A stretch of 64,000 nucleotides of DNA from Heterobilharzia americana (Eukaryota; Platyhelminthes; Trematoda; Strigeidida; Schistosomatidae), in NCBI GenBank assembly GCA_944470555.2, contig OX104130.1, forward strand, positions 55,089,491 to 55,153,490, read 5' to 3'. Made by a program: the position numbers and the translations under genes. Below are positions 10,880 to 23,300 of the stretch, piece by piece (the stretch's first letter is position 1; each line of letters begins with the position of its first letter). Under the pieces are notes generated by a model. That model saw nothing but the letters and a program-made list of their open reading frames with translations, did no database searches and had not been told where the DNA came from.

Positions 10880-11745
10880 TACCCACTAGTCTGTCTGATG
10901 TCACACAAACTTGATGATCTACAGGCGAAAACTAACAAGTTGGCAGAAAAGGCAGCGAAGAGGGGACTTCAAGTGAATATAGAGAAGACAGAGGTGATGA
11001 AGATACCGCACCAACAACTCCAACAACAACAACAAATTCCAATCACAATCAACGGGAGAAACTCAAAGGAAGTAACCTCCTTCACCTATCTAAGCAGCAC
11101 TGTTTCAACTACAGGCGGTACAGGCACAGAAGAGGACGTCAAAGCCAGCCAGGATCGGAAAGACAACAAGACAAGCGTTCATCAACCTGAAACCAGTGTG
11201 GAGATCTTCTGCACTGTACTCAGCATAAAGCGTGAAAAACATCCCGATTTTCACCACCAGTGTCAAGTCAGTGCTGCTATGTGATGGTTGAGAGACTTGA
11301 TGTGTTACGAAAGGCATTTGCAACAAACTACAGACATTCATCAATAACTGCTTACACTGGCTCGTTACTGAAGATCAGATGGCCAGAATAATGAGAATAA
11401 GCAAGAAGGAAATCTGGCTGGCTGATAACGAACCAACGAAGAAGCTATCGCTGAACAAATATGCATTGGAAGGAAGTGTAGATGGATTGGGCATACACTG
11501 AGAAGACCGACTGGGGACATCACGTGCCATGTCAGGTCGTCGAGTGGAACCCTCATGGGAAACGACGAGATGGGTGTCCGTGGTGAGGGTGACATGGAGG
11601 AGATGGTGTGAGGAGGAAATGAGAGGTTGTGGGCTGTTGTGGAGCCAGTTTCAAAAGATTGCATAGAACAGAGTGGAGTGGAGACGTGCTACTGGAGTCT
11701 TATGTCTCAATAGGAACCCGAGGGACTAATAATAATAATTCCAAC
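10880..11745 (+). mobile_element. Non-LTR retrotransposon copy L2, C-terminal part and 3' end
   Basis: This 5'-truncated copy starts just after the RT active site (HKLDDLQAKTNKLAEKAAKRG) and runs to the 3' end at a short AAT run (11730-11742). The 10898-11284 frame gives VMKIPHQQLQQQQQ and FTYLSSTVSTTGG. It then continues in the same shifted frame as L1 after EEDVKA. The distal part contains the WIGHT region (11480) and the final landmark AGGAACCCGAGGGAC. This copy defines the 3' terminus of the family in the window. Confidence 0.8.
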
Positions 11746-11894
11746 TAATTCTTCTTTGCAAAATATAATCTACCTTACCGACGGAACCCCTCTTGGTGAT
11801 ATCTTCTGCATGTAGTTTATAAATGAGCCAACTTCAGATGACGTTCCATAACATGCAGTTTTGTCTTGTTCTCATCAGTTACATATTCGGAGGT

Positions 11895-12160
11895 GAATCG
11901 GAATTTTATTCTGAAGGTAGTATTTACCACGAACTGACAGCGGTTGAAGAACAATTGAAAACCTGGGAGTTTCGATTTACTATGCTTGGTGTTGACTAGG
12001 GGTGAAATCTAAGAGGCATGTTTCGTCTTAGTTGGGATTCGTCAGATCGATGTACATGCATCCAAGCGAGTTGTAATGATTCCTCCGGGACTCGATCCCA
12101 TCACCTGCCACTTTAAACGCCAGAGTGTTACCCACCAGGCTATTGATTCATGTTAGCCAT
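11895..12160 (-). mobile_element. Family B retroposon with a family C fragment joined to it
   Basis: The minus-strand B head (B box near 12090, GGGATCGAGTCCC) is followed by a hammerhead-like motif at 12010-12060 with core CTGACGA and GAAA. Base 10.1 is A, so the closing pair of helix II is lost. At 11895-11985 it joins family C tail sequence (ACGAACTGACAGCGGTTG). The joint suggests insertion of one retroposon at or into another. Confidence 0.6.
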
Positions 12161-12199
12161 GACTTGTGCAACACTCATCAGTCATTATGAATTGATGTT

Positions 12200-12425
12200 T
12201 GTGACATCGTGCTGTTATTCTGGATCGAACTGATGACCTCTGTTAGCTTTTGGGCATTTTGAACGGAGTCATAAATAGAGTCTGAAGATTCATAGTGTTA
12301 TAATTTGTTTGTTGATGACTAGAAATGGAACTTAGGATGCGCGTTTCATCCAGTTTGCAATTCAGTATTTGGATGTACCTGCATCCCAGTGAGTGAACGG
12401 GCTGTAGCTGAGTTACTGTCAGCAA
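12200..12425 (-). mobile_element. Family B retroposon, degenerate
   Basis: The tail landmark for the ATCGAACTGATGACCTCTG side is at 12222-12240. The hammerhead region at 12320-12380 keeps GAAACGCGCATCC but not the CTGACGAG core. The spacer CATCCCAGTGAGTGA is present. Confidence 0.6.
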
Positions 12426-12759
12426 GCGTAAATGTTTAGTTCACAGAAAGTATGCTTTCTACCCAGATGGTTAGTAATCTAAAGCTAGTTTACTAACAAT
12501 GGAATTTCATACACTATTCTTCCTTTGATTGGAGGGGAGTAGGCCATTATGCCACTGTACTACTTACAGGGTTATTTGGCTCTCCAAGCACTCCTATTTA
12601 CAAGTTCTGTTGAAATGTAATCAGTGTCTACTACTCCTAACTGAATGATCGTTTTCAATAAGATAGTCAGAAATAAATGTTGGGAATTACTCTCATTATA
12701 ATCTGAAAACAGCAGCTTTCAACTCGAAGAGAAATTAATAACTGGGATAAGTGGATTAG

Positions 12760-12990
12760 GTCTTGTTAGTTGGATGGAGATAATCAGGAGAAAACCCTGC
12801 GTCACATAAGTTTCGTGCTTATTGACACTCGTCTGGAAGGTGCATCTGCAACCTCTATAGAACTAATATCGTGCTTGAGATCCGAACCCACCACACCCAG
12901 TGACGCAGTCAGAGGCTTTATCACGGAACTATTTGGGCTACGACTGACCTCTTGTAGCACTAGATTAGGCACACTGATTGGTCGCTAGAC
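12760..12990 (-). mobile_element. Family E retroposon
   Basis: The hammerhead-like motif at 12793-12840 (minus) has helix II GTG/CAC around TCAATAAG and an intact GAAA, but U4 is A (CAGACGA). Its flanks match the E copies at 38.2-38.5 and 26.1-26.5 kb, including the GACTGCGTCACTGGG-type stretch in the body. Confidence 0.6.
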
Positions 12991-13317
12991 AGTCACCAGG
13001 ACTACAAAGTAAACCGTTCTTGTATCTTTGCAGACATTAGCAAACGAACATTCTGAAACTGTGTGCCAAAATTCTAGATGAAAATCAAAATTACTTTCAA
13101 ACTTTTCTTTTTATTAGGTTTCTTAAACCTTTAGGCCTGGATGAACTGTGAACTTAAAACAGTGACTACTAATCAATCTATTACTATAACAGTCGGCGGT
13201 TTCTGCATTTAGAAATGTTGCCCACTCAAGAATAAAGCATACTAGATCATAAGTTGTTTTAGGCTAAAAAAAATACTACTTGAAACAATTACTCCCTTTG
13301 ATGAATTTGCATATTGT
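12991..13317. other. Unassigned stretch
   Basis: Nothing was recognised; short A-rich runs only. Confidence 0.5.
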
Positions 13318-14955
13318 AGTTAGAAGACGGTGGCGCGGAATCATGCTCCTGTTCACCCCAAGCAAAATATTAGGCCGCATCATACTGGACAGATTAAAGT
13401 GTAAATTACGATCGGAACAGGCTGGCTGGATGGCTTCATGAAGAACAAATCATGTGCGGATCAAATTGTAACGCTACGCTACGCATCATCGTAAAGCGGG
13501 GCACAGAATGGTGGTCAACTCTCTACCTCAAATCAAATTCATCCACTTTGAAAAGACCTTTGATCGTGGCATTGACCGAGAAGTAATTTGGAAGCTGCTT
13601 CAACACTATGGTTTTAACATCAACCTCATTCAACAGCAGCTATATCTTAATGATGCTACATACCAAGTTATCCAAAATGGAAATCTCAATGATGCCTTTG
13701 AAGTGAAGACAGCAGTAAGATGAGGCCACCGCCCACTATCACCGATCATCTTCCTGATTGTAGTCGACTCGGCTCTACTAGACTAGACTGGACTGGACTG
13801 GACTGAATCATGCAAGAAACTGTGAGGAGCTGTGAGAAGATGGACATACGCTGTTTGACCAATGAAATGACCCCAGAAGAAGATTTGGATTTCACCAACG
13901 ATGATGATTTATGTCTAGTGTCTTGTCGCGAAAGCTCGAAGATCTGTAGGCGAAAACCAACAAGTTGACAGATGAGATAGAACAGCGAAGGAAGACAGGA
14001 CTTCCTTCAGGTGAACGTAGAGAAGATAGAGATGATGAAGATACCCAACCGACAACAACAAGAGGCACCACTCACTATGAACGGGAGAAATCTAAAGGAA
14101 GTTGTCTCTCTCACCTACCTACCACCCCACAACTACCTACCTACCTACCTACCTACCTACCTACCTAGACAGCATCATTTCAACTACAGATGGCGGTGGT
14201 GGCACAGATTAGGATACTAAAACCAACATCAGAATTACAGCAAGACAGGCCTTACTTCACTAATCTGAAATAATCAGTGTGCAGATCTGCTGCACCGCAC
14301 CGCAAAGCACCGTACCGTACCGCACTCCACTCCACCTACACTGCACTGCACTGCACTGCACACAGCGTGAAGCGTGATGATCATCCACATTTTCAACACT
14401 AATGTCAGTCAAGTCAGTCAGTCAGTGCTTCTTTCTATGTGATGATTGAGAGAATTGGAGTGTCACCGAAAGCAATTCCAACAAACTACAGACATGCATC
14501 ACATCAATAGCTGCCACCTACACTCGTTCACTCGATAATGGAGATGGAGATCAGAAGGCAAGAAAGAATAAGTGAGAAGGAACTCTGGCTGGATGGCTGG
14601 CTGACAACGAACCAACGAAGCAAGAACCCCTCACCCAACAAATATGTAGAAGGAGAAGAAAGTGGAGAAGGATTGGGCTGGATTGGATTGGGTATACACT
14701 GAAAAAGAAGACGTTTTGGAGACATCACACATCAGGCCACGTCATGCCAGGCGAGGTGGTCGAGTGGAACCCAGCTGAGAAATGACGAGTTGGGTGTCCG
14801 AGGCAAGGGTGATATAGAGGAGATGGTGAGAGTAAGAAATGAAAGTTTGTGGTCAGTATTGGAGCCAGGTTGAAAAGACTGGAGAGAAGTGAGTGAAATG
14901 GCCACGTGTAACTGAATCGTTATATTCCACTAGGAACCCATGGGACAAATAAAAA
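13318..14955 (+). mobile_element. Non-LTR retrotransposon copy L3, 5'-truncated
   Basis: It opens in the RT region (a GGAATCATGCTCCTG landmark, then [13 protein letters not shown] in translation). It retains the RT core at 13508-13770 (FIHFEKTFDRGIDREVIW, then EVKTAVR, then IIFLIVVD) and a FTNDDD active-site variant near 13890. The C-terminal part has a CTAC run where the TYLG motif should be. The 3' end is at 14925-14955, with the AGGAACCCATGGGAC landmark and an A-rich tail. Runs of ACTGG, GCACC and ACTGC have expanded inside it. Many stops make it non-functional. Confidence 0.85.
14133..14167 (+). repeat. (CTAC)n tract inside L3 coding region
   Basis: CTAC units replace the short CACCTACCTAGG segment of the reading frame (encoding TYLG). 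Read in frame they give TYLP repeats. The same site is expanded in L6 and L4. Confidence 0.85.
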
Positions 14956-15785
14956 TAGATAAGAAGACGGAGGTCATCCAAGAAATGTGACTTATTTTGG
15001 CCGTACATTTCGAACAATCTGGTCACATATTTACTTGTCAAGGCATTTGATGTGAAAGGTGAAAATAGGGTGGGGTAAACAAACTAAAATAATACATGAA
15101 TTGGAAAATGTGAAGACAATAAGAAGGAATAATGCAGCTTCACACTTTTCCCATTAAAATGCAGTCATGATGACCAAAGAAAGTTTAAGGTGGGGACAAA
15201 TTATTTTTGAATACAGAAAGGGGTTTAGAACTTTTGTATAACTAAGGCCTCGATGACCCTGAGTATACAGCCTTGACGCCCCTATATAATTATATAAAGC
15301 CTGTTTTGAGTTCAATCCTATGATCTGTTTCTGTAGTGTGTTTGCGTATAGACGATAACCTCTGTCTGAACCTTGTATTTATCGGACTGTTTGAATGTAA
15401 TGGTCGTTCTAGCTCAACCACCCTTTACCTTCAATTACTCCACTGAATGTGTATTACTGCACACACATGTAAATTGATCATAGAAAATATTCATCACTTG
15501 AATTCACTTCAGAGTTCTAAAGCTTGACCAACTAGCATCATGTTAACAATCCAGCGGCTACTTAATCAGACCTAAAACAACGGGTCAAATCTCCTTTTGC
15601 TTCCTTAAATCTTATGTAACAACATTGACTTATCTATGCATAATTTCTTTAGTGTTTTAACATTCTTTTAATTGTATAAAAAATGTTGTAATAAACACAA
15701 CTAAAGTTGACCGCATAAAACTGATGGCGGGAATAATTTCCCAATATTATTATTACTATAGTGAGTATGATAACGTTTAGAACTC

Positions 15786-15788
<3 letters not shown>

Positions 15789-15825
<37 letters not shown>
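15789..15825. repeat. (AT)n microsatellite
   Basis: About 18 AT units without interruption. Confidence 0.9.
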
Positions 15826-15830
<5 letters not shown>

Positions 15831-15960
15831 AAACAAAGGAACACCCTCAAAGAATGTCAGCGCATATCTGTGCAGTTAACTTTCATGTTGATTTAAACCG
15901 TAATCTAGCCGGCGAAATTTCAGCTTAGTTTGACGTACGGTTAGCTCTTCAAGTTAAAAC

Positions 15961-16013
<53 letters not shown>
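15961..16013. repeat. (ATT)n microsatellite
   Basis: About 17 uninterrupted trinucleotide units. Confidence 0.9.
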
Positions 16014-16017
<4 letters not shown>

Positions 16018-17593
16018 TGCTTTTTCCACAATAAGGACTTCTAAAGTTGACAATTTACAGAAACAGAACCTAGTTCAAAGCTGGAAAAAACAGGCCACAC
16101 AAAAAGCGTATATACTCATGGAGTTGTGCATATTTGTGTGTGCTTACAAGTCGATGTAACTGACAAATAAAAACAACACTCTCATATTAGTGGCGGCTAT
16201 TCATTACTTCGTTACAATTATCTTATAAAATCGTTCTCTCTCTCTCTTTTCTTTTCTTTTTTATACACAAAAGCAGGTACATATATACGTTGATACTCTT
16301 CTAAAAATTCACTGGCTTATCCGCTTATTTACAGCTGTGAAAACAGGTTTAAAAACCCATTTAAAAAATATATTTAAATCATTTTACACTGTTATGCTAA
16401 TAAAATTTGGTCAGTTTATAAAACTGTCATGAAACTGGTCCGTTAACTTAATTATTTATTACTTTTTTTTTTATTTTAGAAAATTTATTTTCACAACTAC
16501 AAATGTTATTATTGTTTCACTAGATGGAGATATTTAATTCTAAATAACTATAGTGTTTAATTCATAGGAAGCCTAGGTTGCATGCTTGTCAGCACTTATC
16601 GCCAACTATTAGAAAATTGATATTACCCCGGATGATTCGAATCTGCGCAGAAGTCGTAGACTTGACAGTGACTACGTCCTGTAGGACTGAATCAAGTACA
16701 CAAGTGGGTCACCATTGGCTAAATGATCCTTCTGTTTAGTTCTGATTGAAGTATAAGGCGTGTAACAACCAAAATCTAATTGTTTTGGTCTGAACCAGAG
16801 AAACAATTCAACGGGATCGAAGTAAAGTGATCCAGACAAGTTTCTGCCTTCTACTGTATAGTTCCTGAACTTTTGTAAGTGACATACAGTCAAAGATTGG
16901 TTCAACAATATCAAAACACGATTTGTAGTAAATCGGTGGTAGATTTGTAATAAATCTATGGTACTATCAAACAACAACAAGTTATATCAAAGTTACAAAA
17001 AAAATACTTCAACAGCGCTGCTGGGTAACTATACTGTTCAAACGTTCTCTGGCACGAATACGTAATACACAGTAAAAATTAGTTAACCGAATATAACTGT
17101 TAAGTACCTGAGAATCGATAAGAATATTCCCGACAAATGGGATCAAAAACTCTATCTATCAGAATCAAATCAATGAATAAATGTTTCCAGTAGATGGTCA
17201 AAAGATAGGCAGTCAAATAACAGCGCAACCTTAAGTTGAGCCAAAACAAATATCGGATCAGTAAAACAACGCTATCTTGTCAACAGTACAGGATTGCACA
17301 ACAGCAAAGTGAAGTATTCATGATAAATCTCTATCAAAACAAAGATAAATAATGAGTGTAAAGTCAAAGAAGACACAAATGATAAAATAATACTACATCG
17401 GTTGCAGTCAAAACCATAATAGCCATAATTAGGGTAAAAGTATTCAAATATATACCAAAACTGTCAAACAGGTTGCTCAGGTGGCATTTTCAAATCATTT
17501 TTTCCGTTACAAGGTGTATCAGTGATTGATATTATCACCTTTCAAAGCTTAGGACAACTGAGATTGAATAAAAACATCTACTGAAAGCTGAGA

Positions 17594-17971
17594 TTGGAAC
17601 CAGTACCCTTCCTGTATTTGAATTCGGAAATTTCACGATTACCTAAAACAGATTTCAGGTTCGTTTCAACTTGTTCGGTAATAATAATAATAATCGCTTT
17701 ACTTCAAACAATATGTATTATGCATTATGGAATTCTTAGCATGTATATTTTCAACAAAGTCACTCCTAGAACGATATTTTCAGACGAAATAGTCATTACA
17801 TCTGAATATGAATATGAAACATCCAACTGGTTTTCGATTAGTCTTCGATTTATGATGAAGAACAACCAGGAACACGAGTGTAAGTTTGATGGTGGCGGTT
17901 TATTCAGCCAGTACACGAGTCTGCAACTTAAGCTATATATATCCGAGGGATGGAAATATGATGTACTTTAG
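17594..17971 (+). CDS. Open frame of 125 codons, doubtful
   Basis: This is among the longest uninterrupted frames outside mobile elements. It holds a hydrophobic stretch (VIIIIIALLQTICIM) at residues 29-43, partly encoded by an AAT run, and a more mixed C-terminal half (TSEYEYETSNWFSISLRF). There is no recognisable domain, splice context or homologous repeat copy in the window. A frame of this length can arise by chance in 64 kb. I rate a real product unlikely. Confidence 0.12.
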   Translation: MEPVPFLYLNSEISRLPKTDFRFVSTCSVIIIIIALLQTICIMHYGILSMYIFNKVTPRTIFSDEIVITSEYEYETSNWFSISLRFMMKNNQEHECKFDGGGLFSQYTSLQLKLYISEGWKYDVL

Positions 17972-18499
17972 AGCACTTAAAAGCCGAATTCCATATAATG
18001 TGTGATATTTCCTTTTCTGTTTTTTTATTAACTCGAGAAACTGTGAGTTGAAAATATTTTAAAATTGTACAAGAATACATGGTACCTTCAAAGGACATAT
18101 TTAAATGATTAAACACAAAGTGAAAGGGGAAAAAATTTCATATATACATTCAATGGAAAATTTTGGTAGCTGAAGGTTCAAGCAGTTCATACATCCTAAC
18201 AGTACTCACTTACATTCCTTATGATCATTATTAAAACTGGTTATTTAGTTCTTTGAAACGAAGTTAATTATGTTAGGATGAAATATACTTCAAATAAATA
18301 GACAATCTCTGTTACTTCTATTTAACTTCAGCAAATCATTTCGGTTTATAGATAAACGAATCTGAAAACCTTACAGACAACATGTGCTTTCTTATTGATA
18401 TGAGTTACCTGGGATTATTTATTTTACACAACTAAATTGATCGGTCTGTTCTAGTATATCAGCTATTCAAATAGATGTATAGATATCACTCTAAATTTC

Positions 18500-18805
18500 A
18501 TTTTGATGTCATTTAGTTGGCAGTAGCTAACAGTGAAATTATTTTAGGATACAACTTCCTTCCTGTTTTTTAGTTACCAGTTGAATATACCTGCATCCTA
18601 ATAAACGATAGTTTTCTTAATGAGACTTAAACCAAATAACAACTGAGACAGAAGGTGGCTTTCATGATTCAGTTTCCTAGTGAATGACATTCTAGAGTTT
18701 GAAGTGATAGGTGTTAAGTTTGAGGTTCATTGAAATGTAGGTGCATCCATCTGATGAGTCTCAAAGAGGGTGACATATGCGTCCTTGATCCCATTGTTAG
18801 CCATC
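18500..18805. mobile_element. Family B inverted pair, degenerate
   Basis: A minus-strand B fragment (18525-18640, with the AGTAGCTAACAGTGAAAT and ACCTGCATCC landmarks) is followed by a plus-strand B fragment (18650-18805). The plus fragment has an intact CTGATGAG at 18753, but the GAAA segment is replaced by GTGACAT. The two meet at their tRNA-like ends. Confidence 0.5.
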
Positions 18806-19369
18806 ACCGACTGAATAATATCAATACAAGTTTTATCTAAAAACAAATGTGAAGTCCGGAATTAATACAATTTAGACTGTGTTTAGTTGAAAACACAGCA
18901 ACAAATTCTCTAAGAACGCCTGGATGATATTTAAGCTTCAGTATCAATGCGAAAGCATATCAATCGACAGAAATTAATGTTATCTTTAAGTTTACATTAG
19001 TTATAGGAATCAAAACTGCAAGTCTTGCAGTATAAGAACTGAATCAAACTACCGACATCACACTTCAACGTATTTGATGTCGAATAGTTTAAGTGTAGCA
19101 TTGGTTCCCGTTCATCAACTAGATTTATCTCATTCTTGTTTGTTTATTAGAAATATCACGCAGTGAAACAGTATCAATTAGTGGGTAATATTTCGGACAT
19201 AGCTTATTGTCCACATTCATATCATGTGACTCCATAACATTGAAACATGGTTTATATCGTTTAAATTCTCTTCTTATTCTGTATGACATGGGTAGTAGAA
19301 TTTTCTGGGACAGATGGAGAATCATTTCTGTCATATGTATTCTCTGCTGATTCGATAAATAGGGTTGAG

Positions 19370-19905
19370 ATAACTCAGAGCCTCCAGTGTGTTACCATAC
19401 AAAGAAGGCACCTCAGAAGCGTTACAAAGAGTTTAAATTTAAACCAGCAAACTAGCTGAGAAGCTTTGTAGGTTAAAAGACCCATCTGATCCAACTAGAC
19501 AACATAATCTGGTTTATCAAATCCCTTGCAATGACTGCGAGGTTACAAACATAGGTCACAGTAGTCGATAAGGGTCAGTTAGAATAGCAAAGTACAAAAA
19601 CTTAACTAAATCAGGATTAATAGATTTTAATAAGATAAGAAATTTAGAGGAAAGCTCACCCATAGCTATGCATCCAACTACACACAATCACATAATAGGG
19701 TAGGATTGAGTGACAGCATTAAAAACTAACTTGGTTGGAGGGGAGAGATTGATAACTGAATCTGTGTTTATCGAATCACCACCAGATAAGTGTAATAAAA
19801 ATTATTCTGCACCTGTCCTAGATACATGGAAAATTCTACTATCCTTGTCATCACAAAGAACGAGAGAAGACTAGAAATGTTATCCAGTAAATGATACTGT
19901 TTCAC
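19370..19905 (+). pseudogene. Penelope-like element relic: RT C-terminus and GIY-YIG endonuclease
   Basis: Translation from 19389 gives VLPYKEGTSEALQRV, a segment typical of Penelope-like proteins between RT and endonuclease. After two stops it continues as KLCRLKDPSDPTRQHNLVYQ, then IPCNDCEVTNIGHSSR, which aligns with the GIY-YIG start (YxI-C-x2-C-x4-YIGxTxR), with the second Y changed to N. Further in-frame text (TTHNHIIG) follows. Penelope-like elements use this endonuclease for target cleavage. Stops and a missing catalytic tyrosine show it is dead. It is a different subfamily from the copy at 28 kb. Confidence 0.7.
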
Positions 19906-19978
19906 TACGTGACACATCTAATAAACAGACTAAATAATCTGAAGGTTCGCGGTGAAGCATGTTCTGTTTAAGGATTTT

Positions 19979-20070
19979 GTCAGTCGTTTCCTAAGGATCT
20001 CTACAGCAATATGATTTTGAAATCAAGATTCAACACATATTGCTGCAGAGTTCCTCAGGAAACGACTGTC
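19979..20070. repeat. Inverted repeat, 35-bp arms with 22-nt spacer
   Basis: The left arm (19979-20013) and right arm (20036-20070) are near-perfect reverse complements, sharing CATATTGCTG and AGGAAACGACTG blocks with about three mismatches. RNA from either strand would form a long hairpin. It lies about 75 bases past the Penelope relic. Confidence 0.75.
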
Positions 20071-20074
20071 ACAA

Positions 20075-22035
20075 TTTTTAGACAGACTAAAATGGAATTA
20101 CAGTCTACCACAGTGTCCAAGTTTTACTCATATATTAGATTTATCTGCAATTTTAAAAACTTTCTTTTCGAGATTTTAAAAGATGTCTGTCAACAAAAAA
20201 GTCAGTTTTACTTACTGTTAAGAAATCCGGTTAGAAATACCCCCAATCAAAAAGTATAGTATCCACACAGGGTGATCAGTAGATGGTGACAAGCGTAGCT
20301 GCCAAGTCCCAAGTGCTCAACAGTGAGTTAAGTCTCTCAAGATATGGGTTTACATTGTAGTGGCCTAGCTAAGCAATGGGACACAAATAACATCGAAACA
20401 CAATACACTCCAGGTTCACATCACTTTACCAAGTAACCACATTGGATAACTAATCAGCTGACCATGATTGGTGCTTATCACTTATCACTTACAAGTTAGA
20501 TCACCTATCACGAAGTAACTGATTCGTGCACATTCCCTAGTCCCACAACAGGTTAGTTGCTACCTGAAAAGCTGAATAGTAAATTTCTTCATTTCAGAAC
20601 TTAGTGACACGAGTTCAAGGGGGCATCAATTTCCCCAAAACTACGTATAGGCCTTACTGATGACTGACAACAAACATAAAAGGTAGATTCACAACCTCCT
20701 TCCAACTAACTCCTGATATCTAACCACCCAAAAGATAATAAGTTCAAGAGTCAACTACAGATGTGGAAACTATAATCACTATTCATCAAAATCACTGGTT
20801 AACTTATGAACATTCCTGGAGCACTTATTTGCAGGTATCAAATCAAATTACCAGGTTATAACATCGTTAACTGAAGCATCAAACAATGAGACTTTTTATC
20901 TCAGACCCTTCAATTTATAAACACCTGTTGTATATAACTAGAAAAAGGTTTGGAACTAAGCCGAAGGCTTTCTATTGGCTACTACCAACTATTCAAAACC
21001 TAGCGACTCCTCTATAACATTATTAGAAACTCCATATAACTGATCAAACGATTAACAAATCACTCAGATGACCAATAAATTGGTTGTTATCAGTAGTTGA
21101 TAACTGGACAAACTTCTCAAGGTTCTAATTCGAACTTATGATCTCCGCAACCAATCAATTTGGAGGTGAGGATAAATATCCGTCAGTGACGTTAAATGAT
21201 TGTTCACGCTCTACATCTAATTGATTGAAATTGGAAAATATACACAATTTTATTTTAACCTAATTGATGAATAATAACGTGCTTACCATGGGAATTGGAA
21301 GTTGTATGACAGAATCCAATATGCTATCACAAGTACATATTTCTGGGTAGTCCTACACTAGGATGAAACAGGTATTCAATGCTCTTTACTTCTTAAGTGA
21401 TAAGACACTTTATAGAATTAGAATTTCCATGGATTGTACGTGAATTAAATGGAAGGCTAAAGTAATATTGAACTGCATCAATACCTGGTTACCTAATGTT
21501 TTACAGACAATTTTCACTCGGAAGAAAAGCAGTGTATTGCCTCTATGTCTTACAGAATCTATCATGTATTTGTGTAGTCGTGGTATCCTACTATTATATA
21601 GTGTTTTTAACTTTGATGTACTTCGGGAACTACAAGTTTGTTTTTAGTAAATACATGGATAAGTATGACTATATTACCTAAGTAGTCATTCGTAATACTC
21701 TTTTCGCCTAAAAAGATAAGTAAATGTGTAGTGACATATGTTAGACAGTTTGGCTTACTAGTAGTAGGGAGGGGGCAGGCAAATTACATTGCACAACTAA
21801 CTAGAGTGATTGAACTAATAGATAAATATTGAGAGCTTAAATGACTGATTAATGGTCATTGTATTAGTAACATGTCATTGAAGTATCTTGTTCTACCCCT
21901 TTATTCTGTATCCTCATTTATTTACACTTCACCTCCATTTTAATAGTGACAACTATTTTGTAAACCCATTAAACGAACTGCTGCTCTACGAATAACTGTC
22001 AATACCTAAAAAATAATTTGAACTAGTTGTTTGAT
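20075..22035. other. Unassigned AT-rich stretch
   Basis: There are no recognised gene or repeat landmarks. Short frames carry no domain. Confidence 0.45.
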
Positions 22036-22039
22036 ACTT

Positions 22040-22240
22040 GCTATTTCCGGCTGGGTCGAACTCCTGGACCTATGATGGTAGATGGGATGCTGTGAGGATA
22101 TCTTGATGCTGCTGGATATTCATGAGGTTCTATTCATCTTGGTGACCATCAATGAAGTCCAGAAGCACATTTCGTCCTATTCCGGACTTATCGGTTAGAT
22201 GTACATCCGCCTCTCACTGGTGTGCATAATGAGTAATCAG
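22040..22240 (-). mobile_element. Family B retroposon, minus
   Basis: It has the tail landmark for GCTGCTGGATATTCATGA (22109-22126) and a hammerhead-like region at 22150-22205 with intact GAAA. The core is CCGATAA, so U4 and G8 are both changed. The spacer ACATCCGCCTCTCACTGG is present. Confidence 0.7.
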
Positions 22241-22545
22241 GCAGTGTCGAGGCATCCACATAGGAGCGCATCTGCCAACAGAGGTGGAGCAGTTCGACTT
22301 TGTATTGTAACGGGAAACTACAAATATCAAACGATAACTGATACTCGCTGCAAACGAAATGTCATTCATTCCCCAGGAACCCAGTAGATAACGTTTTGGC
22401 GTTTGAGGAGATGGGTACTGTGTTTGAATCTCGCTGGGAACAACATTACTCAGTTGAGTTCAGGTACATCTAGTCGACGAATTCCAGATGGGACGAAACG
22501 TGCATCCTGGGTTCCACTGTTGGTTACCAAGCAGACAAAAGTATA
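22240..22545 (+). mobile_element. Family B retroposon, tail then head (tandem arrangement)
   Basis: Plus-strand tail sequence (CGAGGCATCC at 22248, GCCAACAGAGG at 22273, GGGAAACTACAAATATC at 22311) runs straight into a second unit's tRNA-like head (GTAGATAACGTTTTGGCG at 22384). That unit's hammerhead-like motif lies at 22470-22520 (GTCGACGA in place of GCTGACGA, GAAA intact, ATC at the cleavage position). Tail-to-head order suggests a remnant of a tandem dimer. Confidence 0.65.
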
Positions 22546-22554
22546 ATTTGAAAG

Positions 22555-22745
22555 GAGTTTTCATCATGGAGTGAAGTCAGTTGGAGAACCACTGAAAATC
22601 TTAGAGAACTGGGTATCCGATCCGTTCAACTTTATAACTTTTCAGTAGTGCACACTGCCGAGCCCATAGACACCAAGTATCATGGTAAGCACATTACTTT
22701 TCACCTGCTGGGATAGAATCCAGGCGCCTACGATTTCCTACTTCG
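22555..22745 (-). mobile_element. Family C retroposon, degenerate
   Basis: It has the tail landmark for GTCAGTTGGAGAACCACTG (22578-22596) and the head-side landmark CACATTACTTTTCACC. The hammerhead-like region is lost. Confidence 0.5.
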
Positions 22746-23059
22746 TTAATCTGAGATGCAGCACAACTATCATCAAATACGTGACTTATCACTTACGTAA
22801 TAATAAAAGTTAGTCGAGAGTGATAACAAGGATAAAGTGGTGTCCATTGCCCTCTGGATTTCAGTGTTTTTGCAGCTAATTTTAATCCATAGTAAAAACT
22901 ACTTTTAAATCAGTCAGTCTCCACTACAAACAAGTGATTCGCTTCTCATTGAATTTCTCAAATTCCTAATCATAAGCCATGATTTGTAGAGTTAGTCGTG
23001 CTGACAGCATAAACAGTTACTCACTGGCGATATTAAAGGGTGGTTTCATGATACTGCGA

Positions 23060-23300
23060 GCTGAAAAAAAGTCTGAGATGGAGAATTGAATTCCAACACA
23101 GAAGTTGAGTGTTTACATGATCACAAAAGTCCTGATGATCCATGCTAAAATCCTCAATGGATCGTACGTGCCTACTACTGAAGAGTCATAAATTGGGATG
23201 ATGTTCAGTGCTCTAAAGGTGGTTTTCACTACTTCTCCTACTGAAGTTAATTGGTGATGAAAACTACTTTCAAATCAATGGATCCGGGTACAACGAATAC
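23060..23300 (+). mobile_element. Family C retroposon, degenerate
   Basis: CTACTGAAGAGTCATAAATT (23174-23193) corresponds to the CTGCTGAGGAGTCCCATAC position. It is followed by the tail landmark GATGAAAACTACTTTC (23258-23273). Confidence 0.5.

Larger units (their letters stand above)
14956..18480. other. Unassigned AT-rich stretch with microsatellites
   Basis: It contains AT and ATT arrays (separate entries) and one moderately long open frame (17594-17971). I found no retroposon landmark I could defend. A possible family E remnant near 16590 is too weak to call. Confidence 0.4.

Noticed and set aside
18745..18795. Hammerhead with intact CTGATGAG
   Set aside because: The GAAA segment is replaced by GTGACAT, so the catalytic core is incomplete.
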